DNA of 64,000 nucleotides, taken from NCBI GenBank assembly GCA_003956705.1, contig QZCP01000830.1, positions 1 to 64,000 of the forward strand, written 5' to 3'. A program made the position numbers and the translations under genes. Source of the stretch: Brevipalpus yothersi. Taxonomy: Eukaryota > Arthropoda > Arachnida > Trombidiformes > Tenuipalpidae. Within the stretch, counting starts at the first letter, position 1; every line of letters starts with the position of its first letter. This document shows positions 10,213 through 23,076 of the stretch, in pieces. The notes under the pieces are model-generated. The model worked only from the letters and a program-made list of their open reading frames with translations, did not search any database and had not been told where the DNA came from.

Positions 10213-13200
10213 TTCTTCCTCTTCTTCTTGCTGAGATTGTTGAGATTGCTGTTGTTGATAGCTTGGTTTGCGTTGTGGAGTTGGTTCCGGAGCAGAGTAA
10301 GGTTTGAATGTATCCTATGGGAAAGAGAGAGCAGTGTATATGCATCATGTTATTATCATCTTCGATTGACAAGCAATCTGTGGATAAGTTACACTACATA
10401 CCATCACATCGAGATCATCTTGATCATCATAGGTTCGGGCACCAGGTTCATAGGTTTCCTTGTTCTTGGGGTTGGTTGGATCCCATTTCATGAGTTTAGG
10501 TCCTCCTCGTTCTTTGTATTCCTTAATTCGCTCTTCCCATGATTTCTCGAGCTGCTGTTTGTACAACTCTTCCCAGCCCTATTGAAAATTCAAAATTGAT
10601 TTGATATCATTATGATTAGTTTCTTGTGGTTCCATGTTAACGTTAGAATTTGGTAAACTTACGCCTTCGAAAAGTTGCTTCTTGTCTTGGAAGTTTCGAC
10701 GATCTACACGCCTTTCATACTTGCTAGCAACATTGATCTTGGGTGGGTATTTTCCGGTGAAAGCCCTGAATTCACAATGATGATTAGGGAAAAAACAATC
10801 AGACTCCTCAGATAGAATGTCACACTCAAACTTACTCAGGGTCCAATCCTTTTTTCAAGGCCTTATTTCTGTTTATTTGACGTTGTCTTTCATTCAGCTC
10901 TTTCAACTACCAAAATAGAGAGAAATAATCATATCAATTGCATTACTCTCAATTCAATTCTATCCAGCAAGAAACTCACGTCATAGTCTTGTCTCTTTTG
11001 GCGTTCCTCAAGATCGTATTTTTCACTCTCAAGTGTGACAATTTGATCCCACAACTCGCCAGCCTTCTTTCTCAAATCATCAACAGCCAATCCTTCAATG
11101 TTGAGAGCCTTAATTCGAAGACCAAGAGCTATCCTCTTCTCCTCGGCCAATTGTTCCTTAGTTTTGCTCAGCTCGGCACGAGCATACAAAACGCTTGAGT
11201 ACTGTAAGAAAAAGTATGATTGCAATGCATGAATTCAGTCAACTCCATTCATTTCCAAATGCAAATCAGAATCCAATCCATGGAATGTTCACTCACTTGC
11301 TGATTGGTGCTAACAGTTGAGCCATCCTTTTTGGTGATGACATAGTTGGGCTTGACAGATTCTTTTTGCTTCTGCATAGCCTGCATCATAGCTTGACGCT
11401 TGCGTTCGGCTTCCTCCAAACGCTTTCTCTTGGCCTCAGCTTCGCGATTCCTCTTATCTTCCTATAAATTGATTACACAGATCAGAGGATGTCCACTGAG
11501 ATGATCAAATCATCATCATAGGAACTTACGATCTCGCGTTGTTTCTGCTCTTCCTGCTTTCGCTTCATTTCGAGCATCATTTTCTCTTGCTCAGCTCGTT
11601 GAGCCTTTCGTTTGGCCTGGAAAGTATTGTGAATAGAAAAAAATCGGAATAAGTCAAATTCTCATAGCTTTCCATAGCAATCAAATGACTAGAAAGTTCT
11701 GATTCCAGTTCAATTTCTTGCATACCTGACGCTCTTTGAGTTTTCGAAGCTCCTCTTCTTCTTTTGCTCGCTGCTTTTTACGCTGTTCGATGTATTCAGC
11801 CCACATGGCTTCTTCTTCCTCCTTCTTTTTTCGGAGTTTCTCCTCCATGGCTGCTTCGGCTTCGGTCATTCTGTTAGGATCGGCAGTTTCACTCCTAGGA
11901 AAAGAAGGCAATTCAAATATCCGATTTAGTGTTATCCAATCATTTTGAGAGAGTAAACGAAAATATTTTCGTTATGTTTGGAAAGATCAATTCGAAAAAT
12001 TTTGACTAGATTCCAGAAAATTGTACGAATTCTTCTGGTTCTTGTAGTAGAGACCTTGAAGAACATTTCGTAAACTAACTGAATTAACTTTGTCCCAAGC
12101 AATCGAACCCTGAACTACTTACTTTCTCTTGGTCCTAGAAGAATGATGTGGTGATGATTTGAGTGATTGAAAGAAAGAGAGAACAAAAAATTGTAAAATT
12201 AAAATATTTTTCGCAACAATCCTAACATCATGAGGCGCTCATGATCCCAAAATATCTCCATGTGAACTTATTGGAATTTTGGGTAAGATTTGAGCCTCCA
12301 TATTCTCTGGGAGCTTAGTCAGAGAAAAATTGATACTAATAATAACCAAATTCATGATAGAATTTTACATACTGAGCTGGTTTTCTGTAAAAAGAGAAGA
12401 AATACATTAGTAATGAGATGCCTTTCCAATCATTCAATCTATCTCCTGTAAAATGAATATTATAATTAAAAATATCAAACTACCTCTCAACCTCCTCCTC
12501 CTCTTCGCTACTGAACCGAAGGAGATGATGATCCGATACATGGTGGTGAATCGGAAATAAAAGAGAATTATCTTTGATTAGCGCCTTGATTATGATTCAA
12601 TGTGTATTTTTCATAGTAAATATTTTATGGTCACAGTGTTGGGATGAGGAATACAATGGGCATATGTATATGTGGTAGGAAAATTAGGCAGACAGAGGAA
12701 CGAAAATTTTTGGGACAATATACATACATATATATGTATCATCATGCATACATACAAGCATACATAAACATGGAGCTAATCACAGATAAAGCGTATTCGC
12801 ATCAGCACGTAAAGCACCTCCTTCGATTTCAGAATAGTCAAAATCGGAAGGAAGAGAAAGCATAAGCAACACACAGAACATATATATGGCAGAATATTTT
12901 TCGTTGGCAGCAAATTTTCATTTTTTAATCCACTCTGCAACAATCATGATCAATTGTGATCACACTTGTTGCAAAGAGAATTGATGCAGCATCGAGTAGA
13001 ATAGAAGTTCCATTCGAATATTTAACTGATTGGAAAAGAAGCGTCTGTCTCGAATTATTATCATGGAATTTGAAAAATATTCCTCTTTTCTTTGGATTTT
13101 TCTTGGAACCAGACTAATTCACATGACCTGTATCATGTTTCTCTGTGAACTAATTTTTATGTTCAAATTGTGATCATGGCTTCATGAAATGGTTTCAAGA

Positions 13201-13998
13201 ATCAGCTTGTGTGCTCTGATTTTTTCTTCTCTCACTCTCAATCTGATAGTGTTGAACAGCCACCAAAAAATGACTCGCAGTGAGGTGAAGTGATGATGAG
13301 ACTAACTTTTGGACACATTCCAAGCTAATGATACTTGGGGAACTAAGCTTAACTGTTTGCCTTATTAGTGATGGAATAGAATTGCTTTTCGAGAATGTCT
13401 GAGTGAGCAATATGAAAAAAACAAAACATCGACACTTAGTCATTTGCTATGGGAAAAAAATATTATCTATCAATGCTCTCGGAAACATTCACTCCATATA
13501 GTTTGATCTAGAGAAAGGATAGAAGAATTTTCTTTGGGGAGTATTCTCCTTCATGTGACTTTTTGCTCTAATTTCTACAATCTAACAGATAATCTACTTG
13601 AAAAAACGCAATTTCACATTCAAAATAACACAAAAATTTCTAACAGAGAAGCACATATATTTTCACTAGTAAAAATTTCTATATCTTAGAGAGAATTTGG
13701 AAAGTTGGTTCATCCACACAAGCATTTGAAAGTTTATAAAATTGAAACAATCTCCACTGATTGCTCCAACTCACAATACCCTGAAGGACACTTAATTCGA
13801 ACACCAAACTATTGGACGATAAGCGATAAGCGACACAGATAATCTTTGTTGATGTATCACCATTCACATTTGGCACGAAGCAGCAAACATTTATGAATAT
13901 ATATACCCAAAACTGGGTTAGGAATAACAGTGTGACACTGGTAATTAATTGATCATATTGGTTGATACCTACCTATAGTCCCTTTCCTCGTCACTCAT
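10171..13998 (-). CDS. TnT: Troponin T
   Basis: Twelve coding exons (- strand): 13973-13998, 12484-12510, 12373-12384, 12123-12134, 11726-11894, 11530-11616, 11297-11461, 10980-11201, 10836-10906, 10663-10765, 10402-10578 and 10171-10314. All phases agree and give 404 residues, close to insect TnT. The protein begins MSDEERDYSSEEEEE, carries the conserved tropomyosin-binding region (WAEYIEQRKKQRAKEEEEL), the TnI/TnC-binding coiled coil (LEERQKRQDYDLKELNERQ) and the hallmark ASKYERRVDRR. The last exon encodes a Gln-rich stretch and a run of about 16 Glu before DE and stop, the arthropod poly-acidic tail. It anchors the troponin complex to tropomyosin on thin filaments. Exons 3 and 4 are 12 nt each, candidates for alternative splicing as in other TnT genes. 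It is head to head with troponin C. Confidence 0.96.
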
Positions 13999-14764
13999 CT
14001 TGGTTTCTGATTTGATTCAATTGTGTGTGTGTGTGTGTGTGTGTGTGTATGATACAGAGCGGTTTGGATTTAGAACATGCAAATGATAATATTTGTAGGT
14101 GTCCAGTGTAAATGGTTGTAGTGATTGTGATTGTGGTGGTGGTGGTGGTGGTGGTTGTGAGATGGATGTGTTCAGCCAGCGATCACCGGCATGCAAAAGA
14201 ATTTGGAATTTAAAAAAATGAGCAATTAGTTGTGTCCAGTGGAAAGGATATTCACTATGATAGAGAGAGTATTATTTTTGAAGGAAATTTTTCTATTTCC
14301 AAAGATACGTGTGAAGGAAATAAAAAGTTCAAATAGCTTACCTTAAGATTTTCCGTACGAATCTCACTAACAAAAACTAGTAAGAATTAAAAGAGACACG
14401 AAACAATTCCGTATGGAGATGGCAGTGGATGGATGGATATCGATTTGGTGTAAGTATATGTTTCCTCCTGTGTCACCAGCAATAGAAAGAGAGAGAGAGA
14501 AGAAAATTTTAACTCACAAAAATTATTTTTAACCACCTAACGAAGGCTCTTTTTCACTTTTTCACTTTCTCACTTCTCTTTCTTCCATCATGGGCTGAGC
14601 TTACCGTTACTAGTTCGTATTTGTAATCGTCAAATTCTTATTCCTGCGACTGTCCCAACGATTCTATCATCAAGAAAAGAGGCAACTGTACATACACACA
14701 CAGAACGTTTATAACGTTCAAATTCGAACGTGGAGGCTGGATTGGGACGGGCTAAGAAAGTTCT

Positions 14765-14768
<4 letters not shown>

Positions 14769-14814
<46 letters not shown>
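14769..14814. repeat. (GA)n microsatellite
   Basis: An uninterrupted GA dinucleotide run upstream of TnT, between the divergent troponin genes. Confidence 0.95.
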
Positions 14815-14818
<4 letters not shown>

Positions 14819-14957
14819 AAGATGAGCAAATCAGTCGACTGAGTATACTTTCCTCATTCAATGGAAACTAATAGTACAAGCCGGTAGAATATTTCAAAGG
14901 GAAGATGAGCAAAGAAGAAGCGTTATGAAAGATGAAGATGGAGAGAGGAAGAAAGAA

Positions 14958-14964
<7 letters not shown>

Positions 14965-15021
<57 letters not shown>
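14965..15021. repeat. (GA)n microsatellite
   Basis: A second long GA run in the TnT/TnC intergenic region, about 28 units. GA tracts at promoters can bind GAGA-type factors in arthropods, but that role is only a possibility here. Confidence 0.95.
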
Positions 15022-15023
<2 letters not shown>

Positions 15024-16148
15024 TGCTTACAATCAGTATTCTCTCTCTTCCAAACTTTCGCCTCACTGACTTACAATTCATGATTCATCTCCCAAGTTGG
15101 TCTCATGCAAGTATCATATGAACATTGGAAAAAGCCAGCCTACTTCCATATATTTCCAACAGATAATCCACTCTAGGACCTCCTTCGACTTCGTTTCGAA
15201 GGGAGAGGAGAAAGAGAGAGTGAAAGAAAGACCGAGAGAGAGAGAGGATGAGAGAAAGAACTCCTATTAGCAGAAATCGAGATCCTCAGGACCTGAGGCC
15301 GAATAGTTGCTGTAAACAATCGGCAACCGAAATTCGAATGAGCAAGCTCCCCATCCTCATCACTTTGAGGAACATCACTTTTCTCACTTTATCATCAGCC
15401 ACCAGCATCCCTATTCCATCCAAATAAGGCTACCTAAATTTAAGAATTTTCTCCTCTTCTCACTTCACCACTCTTCTTTTTCGGAATCCACAGCTCTATG
15501 GGAATACACCATGAAAGTTTTCATTCTCTTGCTCTTTTTCACTGCTCTCTGAGATTCAAAAATAGATCAACTAACATGTTTAGGATGCAAAATGAGCAAA
15601 CAATATAGGCTTTAAGGTCTCTCCTGGATTTGACTATGTTCACTTACACATCCAATAAACTAATTCCACCAACTTAACCATCCCCCTTGACACCCTCTCA
15701 CTCTCTTCTGGCTCTCTGTTCCCCACAATATCATTGGTACCTACTTTTTTCGACTCGGATCGGTCTCTTAACCGTTGCTGATCTGATTTCATATCATCAA
15801 AGTGTGTTAACGCCAGCATCCAACATTTCTTCGATTCCATCCCGGTAAGTGACCACTCTAGTGGCCTTTTCATTAATTTTTTTTCCTGTCTCGACCCTAA
15901 CGATTGTGGATCATAATTCCATCCACAGCCTATGTTCCTTCATCAATAGTTACAATCCATCAAAATTTGAATCTATTCCCTCTTGAACGCTGATTCTCTA
16001 ATTCCGTGAAAAACTTCTAGGAGAATCCTCTCAGAGTTGAGCTAATTTTCACTTAATCTAAGATTGTGTCTTTCTTTCTGTACCTGTCCCATAAAATTGT
16101 CCTGCAAGCAGGCAAGTCGTACAAGGACAAGTGTGAAAATAATTCAAA

Positions 16149-16972
16149 ATGGCCGAAGATCTAACCAAAGAGCAAGTACAAATGCTTCGTAAAGCATTTG
16201 ATATGTTCGATCGAGAGAAGAAAGGCTATATTGCCTGTAATATGGTGTCCACTATTCTAAGAACATTGGGACAAACTTTTGAGGAAAGTGATCTACAGCA
16301 GCTGATCGAAGAGATCGATGCTGATGGTTAGTTTTTCCTTCTTTAGTTTGTCATCATTAAGATGATAATTATTTTGCTTTCTTTACGAAATTAGATGATC
16401 ATGTGAGTGATGAAAAATTTTGAATCTTAGCTCATTTTGATACAAAATTTTTTGAACATCACAACATCACTATCATGATCATTTAATTCAGTTTGCATGC
16501 TCGCTTTTCTAACACCTCTTCTTCTTCTTCAATTAATCTACTTTACTTTTTCTACTTCTCTACCTATTTCCTCTACTTTCTATCATCAATCAATCAATAC
16601 ATCGAAATCCATAGGCAGTGGACAATTGGAATTCGATGAATTTCTTACTCTATGTGCTCGATTCTTGATCGAAGAGGATGCTGAAGCTATGCAAGAAGAG
16701 CTTCGAGAAGCTTTCCGTCTATATGACAAGGAAGGTAACGGTTACATCAAAACTTCTGATCTGAGAGAGATTTTGAGAGCTCTTGATGATAAGCTGACCG
16801 AAGATGAATTAGACGAAATGATTGCTGAAATTGATACTGATGGATCGGGAACCGTCGATTTCGATGGTAAGCAATTTTTGATTTTAATTTTTTTCTCTAG
16901 GAACTCAATTTGATCCCTGCATTTTTTTCTCATAATCAAACAGAATTCATGGAAATGATGACTGGAGACTAG
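16149..16972 (+). CDS. TnC: Troponin C
   Basis: Exons 16149-16326, 16615-16866 and 16944-16972 give 152 residues, the usual arthropod length. Four EF-hands are visible. Site I (DREKKGYIACNM) ends in Met and lacks several acidic ligands, so it should not bind calcium. Site II (DADGSGQLEFDE) and site IV (DTDGSGTVDFDE) are canonical. Site III (DKEGNGYIKTSD) has Asp instead of Glu at position 12 and is probably weak. This II+IV pattern is typical of arthropod TnC. The protein is the calcium sensor of the thin filament and works with the TnT encoded next door. Introns split the codons following the Asp of loop II and within loop IV, both in phase 1. Confidence 0.96.
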
Positions 16973-18085
16973 ATTCGCAATTGGAAAGCAAATTTAACAA
17001 CAGATACAGCAGCAAATAAGATACAAAAATAAGATCATCAACTGAACAAATTGAACCAGCGTTAACCCACGATGATGAACATTTTTCTCCTCAATCAATA
17101 CAATCGATTTAAATTTCATCAAGATCACAACAACAACAACAACAACAACAACAACATACACAATAGAAGAAAAAAACAAATATTTTCATCAAATATGAAA
17201 ATTTTAATTGATAATGATCTTCCTTACATACAATCTGAGATCATAATCAAAAGTAACTCTCTTTAAATAAAGTGCCAAACATTCAAACAACAATTGAAAA
17301 TTTGAATATCTCTTGATCATAAAATTCAGCGGCTTCTGAAATTCAATTATCGAAATTGATCCTAAATGAGAAAAAACTTCGAAAAATTCCCCGCCATATA
17401 TTAATCATTTAATTCATTGCAATCCATTGTAATTATCTAAGTTGAGTCCTCGATTGGATTGAAGAAAGAATTATCAAACTTCCGTTTGCTAAGCTTTTTG
17501 CTGACTGATATGAGTTTTGAGAATAGGATAAAATGTTCCATCTCTTGCTGACTATTTCCTGGAAACTCTGATCCCTAGATAATGTGGTAAAGATTATACA
17601 CAATCACTTGCAGAGTTGTTGTCACAGCCATTCAAGGCTACAGACAGAAACATAATGTACAGACATTGATAGTAGCCTGACGACATGGGTTATTTGTTCC
17701 CATTGAGTGCCATTGACAATTAGTTAACAACAGTTTGATCAAATTCCAATCGTATCGAACACCTGTTTGTTAGTTGAAGGATCTCAAGCTTTTTCTTGGG
17801 AAAAATAACTAATCCGATAATGTTCCATATCGCGCTCGTGTAAAAGTTTTACGATTTTTTTAGGGTAGTTGGCATTTTGCTACCCTTATCAGCCTGTCGA
17901 TTGATGGACAATGTTTCATCGGATACTTGCAATCCGATTTATCGATTCATGATAAACTCTCATCGAGAGGCGAACAGAGTCTACTTAAACATTCTCTCAT
18001 AACAAATGAATGTAGAGAGAGGATAAAATCAAATTGAATTCTCTTCTCCACTCAATCGGAAGCTTCCAATATCGTCACAATCAAA
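16973..18085. other. TnC 3' UTR and intergenic spacer
   Basis: A (CAA)n run of about nine units lies at 17126-17155, in the likely TnC 3' UTR, and AATAAA lies at 17266-17271. The rest is AT-rich spacer, presumably with the beta-mannosidase promoter near its right end. Confidence 0.6.
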
Positions 18086-20932
18086 ATGATTTGTTTAAGT
18101 GCTTCATTTTTGTTGACCATTGTGAGCCTTTTGAGATTTTCAGAAGCTCTCAAGTATAATTTGAATTCTCAAGAGTGGACACTTTGTGATTCTCAAAGAT
18201 GTAAGCTTATCGTTGACGAAATTTCTTCAAATTGTGGTGTTTAATTAATTTGAAACTTTTCCTTTCATGGTCAGTATGCATCAATGGACAAGTTCCAGGA
18301 GGAATATATACTTCTCTACAGAAAGCAGGCAAAATTCAGGATCCATTGATCGCAGGAAATGATGTACAATATCGAAAGTTTGGCAAGAATGATTGGACAT
18401 ACACCACAACGGTGGAAGGTAATAGTAATCTATAATTCAAATTATGTTTGAGATTCTTACGTATACATTTCAGTTGATAGTTCTGTGATAACCAAATCAA
18501 GTCAAATATATCTCATATTCAATGGAATTGATACATTGGCTGATATCTCCCTGAATGGCCGTCAATTGGGCTATGTGGATAATATGTTCCTACGATATCG
18601 TTTCAACGTGAAGAACATACTGCAACCTGGTAATAATCAACTGGAAATCAGAATATATTCACCAATTGCTGGAGCCAATAATCAATCAGACCTTTTTGAA
18701 CGCAAATATGGCTACAATTTGCCTCCAAAATGCAATCCACCTGAATATGATGGTGAATGTCATGTGAACATGCTACGTAAAATGCAAGCATCATTTGGAT
18801 GGGATTGGGGACCAGCATTTCCCTCCATGGGAATATGGAAGCCTGTTGAAATCGAAACTGTTGATTCTGATCCAATCTTACGAGATTTCACAGCCATTCC
18901 TTTCCAATCGAACGGCAAACAGTGGGCAGTTCGAGTTAAATTGGATGTGGCCAAGCCAGATGCCAATCCGTACTCTGGTCGATTGGCTATCAAGTTGGGA
19001 GAAAAGACATTGTTCGATGATTCTATCAAAATCACTGGACCGTTGGAGACTTCTGTTCAGATTCAAGATTTGAAAATTAATCCACAGCCAAAATTGTGGT
19101 GGCCAAATGGAGTAGAACGAACCACCAGTGAAGTTCCTCGAGCTTTGTATGATCTGTCCGTAGAATGGACACCGAAAGGTGGATCAAAAACATCACTCAA
19201 AAAGAGAATAGGATTTCGAACTGTTGAAATTGTTCAAGAGCCCATAGGAAACAAAGGTCTATCGTTCAAAGTTCAAGTGAACGGCTATCAAATGTTCATC
19301 AGAGGAACAAATGTGATACCAATTTCAATATTTCCCGAAGTACAGCCAGAAAATTATATCAAACATTTGCTACGATCTGTCCAAAAAGGCCACATGAATA
19401 TGATTCGAATTTGGGGTGGTGGAGTGTATGAATCTGATTATCTGTACAATTTGGCAGACGAATTGGGCATCATGGTATGGCAAGATTTTATGTTCGCTTG
19501 TGCAACATATCCAGCCACAGATTCATTTCTGAAAAATATTCAATCCGAAGTTGTCCAACAAATGGAACGTCTCCAACATCATCCAAGTGTAGCCATATGG
19601 GCTGGTAATAACGAAAATGAATTGGCTATTGCATCACCATGGTGGGCCGAAATTTTGACCCGGAAACCAACCTACAAGCGCGATTATGTGGCTCTATACT
19701 TTGATACGATCGGCAAAACTCTAGCTCAAGTGAATCCAATGGCCGTATATGTGCCCTCGAGTCCATCAAATGGAAAGGAGACAATCAAAGAAGGTGGAAT
19801 AGCTGTCAATCCAGGAGATGTGCGTTATGGGGACATCCATTTTTATGAATACAATCATGATCCATGGAATTACTATTACTATTCTAGTGCTAAATTTGTA
19901 TCTGAATATGGTCTCCAATCATATCCATCACTTTCAACACTTGCCAAAGTTATACCACAATCTCAACTTGTATATCCTCCCTCACAATCATTACTACGAC
20001 GTCAGCATCAACCAAAAGGAAATGATTACTTATCATCACTGATTAGATATCACTTCAATCTTCCACGATCTGGAGACCAGAAACAATTGGCTAAATATAT
20101 TTATCAATCCCAAGTATTGCAAGCGGTGGCAATCAAAAGTCAAACTGAATTTTACATTCGCAATCGTCAACCAGATTCTCGTACTGGCACAGGAATGACT
20201 TATGGAGCCATGTATTGGCAATTGAATGATGTGTGGCAAGCTCCGACATGGTCTTCAATCGAATATGGTGGCAAGTGGAAATTGTTACACTATTACATGG
20301 TGAAAACGTTCAGTCCAGCCAATGCCATCGCTTTCGTTGATGCGTCAAGTGGTAATTTGACCATAGCATTGGTTAATGATTATCTAAATTTGATATCAAT
20401 GAAAGTGACCGGAGAAGTTCAGCGTTTCAAAGATCTACTTCCGGTAACATTTATGGAACAAAATTTTAAAAATGCACCACGAGGAGTGAACATCATTTTC
20501 TCGGAGCAGCTCAATGATGTTCTGAATACAGGCTGGTGTGTAACCAAAGAACATTGTATGATCAAGCTGAACATCGAACACTCCATAGCTGGTCAGTCTG
20601 GTTCGACAGAGCTTTTGGAAAACTTCCTTCTCATATCATCACCGAAAAATTTCGTTGGTCTACAATCAACACAAGTAAGAGTGACAAAAGTGAGCAAAGT
20701 ATCTACCAAAACGGGCTATAAATATCAGATTGATATGGAAACCGATCATGTAGCCTTATTTGTATTCCTCGATTTGGATCCCTCACTGAAAGTTAACGCA
20801 ATTTTCTCTGACAATGGATTCATGATGACAAGTAAAAAGAGGAGCATTTTGGTGGAGACCAATATTGAGGTGTCTACGAAAGACCTCACTTCTGGTTTGC
20901 GAATAACTCATCTTTTAGATAATTTGAGCTGA
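18086..20932 (+). CDS. MANBA: Beta-mannosidase (GH2)
   Basis: Exons 18086-18200, 18275-18418 and 18474-20932 give 905 residues, near the usual ~880. A signal peptide opens the protein (MICLSASFLLTIVSLLRFSEA). The N-terminal sugar-binding/jelly-roll region includes WDWGPAFPSMGIWKP. The TIM barrel holds the acid/base Glu of WAGNNENE (about residue 467) and the nucleophile Glu of VSEYG (about 564), matching the positions in the human enzyme. It removes the beta-linked mannose at the reducing-end side of N-glycan fragments in lysosomes; secretion into the gut is an alternative in arthropods. A long third exon encodes the entire catalytic part. It converges on eIF4A-III; AATAAA at 21121 is its likely poly(A) signal. 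Confidence 0.96.
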
Positions 20933-21256
20933 ACTTCGGTCTGAATTAATGGCTCATGTCTTGATACTTAAATTTTTTGTAATGTAAAGAGGATAGAACT
21001 ATACCTAACAAATTCAGTCGATATTTGTTAGAACAAATGTTCTCTTGTCTATGAGATATTATCAAGAAGTTGAGTTTTGATAACATTCAGTTGAGATTAT
21101 TTTGCCACTCAATTTTGTTTAATAAAATTGTACCATACAATACTTGAGGCTTGATCCAAAATGATTCGATTTATGGATTGGGGAAAGTTGATGAAAATAA
21201 ATGAATGGATAACGTAAATCGTGATTTTGTTTACCATGCTAGATGAGGTGATTGAT
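20933..21256. other. Convergent 3' spacer
   Basis: The 3' UTRs of beta-mannosidase (+) and eIF4A-III (-) meet here. AATAAA at 21121-21126 serves the plus-strand gene. No other feature is seen. Confidence 0.6.
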
Positions 21257-22462
21257 TTAAATTAAATCTGCAACATTCATCGGCATCTCATCGATTTGAG
21301 TACTGTAATATTGCTCGATATCTCGTAAGATTCTGATATCATCATTCTTAACGAAATTGATGGCAACTCCTTTGCGACCAAATCGTCCTGATCTACCAAT
21401 ACGATGAATGTAAAGTTCTCTGTTGTTGGGTAAATCGTAATTGATTACCAAGGAAACTTGCTGTACATCGATACCACGAGCCCACACATCGGTGGTTATC
21501 AAAACTCTACTCTGTCCAGAGCGGAATTCTTTCATGATGGCATCACGTTCTTTTTGGGGCATATCACCATGCATTGATGAAACTGTGAAATTAGCCTCAC
21601 GCATTTTCTCTGTGAGCCAATCGACTTTCCTTTTGGTATTACAAAATATCACAGCCTGTGTGATAGTCAAAGTATCGTACAAGTCACAGAGAGTGTCAAA
21701 TTTCCATTCTTCTCGTTCAACAGCCACAAAGAACTGCTTGATTCCTTCCAGAGTCAATTCATCTCGCTTCACCAAGATCCTAATAGGATCAGTCATGAAT
21801 TTACTGGTCATTTCCAATATTTCATGAGGAAGAGTGGCTGAGATGAGAAGAACTTGAGTGAATGGCGGCAAATATCTGTATACATCATATATTTGCTCTT
21901 TGAATCCTTTGTTAAGCATCTCATCAGCTTCATCCAGAACCAACATTTTGATTGATCGTGTTCGCAAATTTTTCCTACGAATCATATCGAACACTCGACC
22001 AGGTGTACCAGAGACTATGTGTTGACCGTAATCCAATTTTCGTATATCTTCACCAAGATTGGTACCACCAATACAAGCATGACATTGAACATTCATATAA
22101 TCACCCAGAGCAAGAATCACTTTCTGTATTTGTACAGCCAATTCTCGGGTTGGACTGAGTATCAACACTTGCGGCTCTCTGATCTCCTTATCGATGGTTT
22201 GCAGTATACCAATCGAATATGTGGCCGTTTTACCAGTACCCGATTGAGATTGACTGATCACATCACGTCCCTTGATAATCGGTTTAATGGCTCTCTGCTG
22301 TATGGCCGATGGTTTCTCGAAACCATAAGCATAAATACCACGCAACAGCTCTTCTCGCAAATTCATCGCATCAAATGTTGGTATCACCTCAACATCCTCA
22401 CTGGTCTCGAATTCCACATTCGATAAATCTTCTGGTAGCTCACGTCTAGATGATGAAGCCAT
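21257..22462 (-). CDS. EIF4A3: eIF4A-III, DEAD-box exon junction complex helicase
   Basis: A single uninterrupted frame of about 401 residues begins at the ATG at 22462 (MASSSRRELPEDLS). It contains the Q motif (GFEKPSAIQQRA), Walker A SQSGTGKT, PTRELA, DEAD, SAT, and the C-terminal ARGIDVQQV and HRIGRSGRFGR motifs. The ending MNVADLI and the sequence details match eIF4A-III rather than eIF4A-I. It is the RNA-clamping core of the exon junction complex, acting in mRNA localisation and surveillance. The coding region has no introns, unlike most neighbours. It converges with the mannosidase gene and has a tRNA gene upstream on the same strand. Confidence 0.96.
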   Translation of the reverse strand: MASSSRRELPEDLSNVEFETSEDVEVIPTFDAMNLREELLRGIYAYGFEKPSAIQQRAIKPIIKGRDVISQSQSGTGKTATYSIGILQTIDKEIREPQVLILSPTRELAVQIQKVILALGDYMNVQCHACIGGTNLGEDIRKLDYGQHIVSGTPGRVFDMIRRKNLRTRSIKMLVLDEADEMLNKGFKEQIYDVYRYLPPFTQVLLISATLPHEILEMTSKFMTDPIRILVKRDELTLEGIKQFFVAVEREEWKFDTLCDLYDTLTITQAVIFCNTKRKVDWLTEKMREANFTVSSMHGDMPQKERDAIMKEFRSGQSRVLITTDVWARGIDVQQVSLVINYDLPNNRELYIHRIGRSGRFGRKGVAINFVKNDDIRILRDIEQYYSTQIDEMPMNVADLI

Positions 22463-22996
22463 ACTGCTCCTAAATTGACCAATCAAACCACAATTCAATC
22501 AAATTAATCACTAATCACCACCAAAATAACAAACACAAAACACAACACACGCTGTTCAATCGATTAAGTTCAACAATTTAAATCAATACGTCGGCGCGGG
22601 AAAATCGAAAAAATGCACTTTCTCAGGTTGATGATCAAAGTCGAAGTATGATTGCGAAAAGAATGATAATCGCAATTCTAGAGATTGAAAATGATTGATT
22701 TAATTTTTCATCGACTCGAGAAGATGTAATAATTACGCTGGAAAGTTGGAGGATGGGAGGAATAATGGATTGAGCCTTTTTCCAGAGTTCATCTTCTTAA
22801 AAAGTCAGGCTAAGGCACGAAAGAGGCTTATTAGGTACCGGTAGGTGAAGATCTTGTTGTGCAGTCGAGAGAGAGAGAGAACGTAAGAACGACTTGAACT
22901 TTTGGGCAGATTTTTTTGGGTCTTGATTGAATTTGATCAATTTGTGAATTGAAACTAATCAAAATTTTGATGTGATTAAGTGCAAAAAGTTCCGTG
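22463..22996. other. eIF4A-III upstream region
   Basis: The promoter and 5' UTR of eIF4A-III are expected here. A short GA tract is at about 22868-22880. No coding content is recognised. Confidence 0.5.
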
Positions 22997-23076
22997 TGAC
23001 AGCGGTGGGATTCGAACCCACGCCCTTTCGGACTGGTGCCTAAAACCAGCGCCTTAGACCGCTCGGCCACACTGTC
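22997..23076 (-). tRNA. tRNA-Leu(UAG)
   Basis: The minus strand folds as a class II tRNA of 80 nt. The acceptor stem pairs GACAGTG with CGCTGTC and the discriminator is A. The A box (TGGCCGAGCGG) and B box (GGTTCGAATCC) are intact. The anticodon stem CTGGT/ACCAG encloses the loop TTTAGGC, giving anticodon TAG (Leu, CUA). A long variable arm is present, as expected for Leu. There is no intron and no encoded CCA. Confidence 0.95.

Larger units (their letters stand above)
13999..16148. promoter_or_regulatory. Divergent TnT/TnC intergenic region with microsatellites
   Basis: About 2.1 kb separates the start codons of TnT (-) and TnC (+). It should contain both promoters, 5' UTRs and possibly shared muscle enhancers; no specific motif is claimed. 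It also carries a (TG)n tract at 14022-14049, a GGT run near 14132-14155, and long (GA)n tracts at 14769-14814 and 14965-15021. A minus-strand frame at 15640-15873 has no family resemblance. Confidence 0.6.

Noticed and set aside
10102..10542. Plus-strand frame rich in Phe/Leu
   Set aside because: It is the antisense of the poly-Glu tail and neighbouring exons of troponin T.
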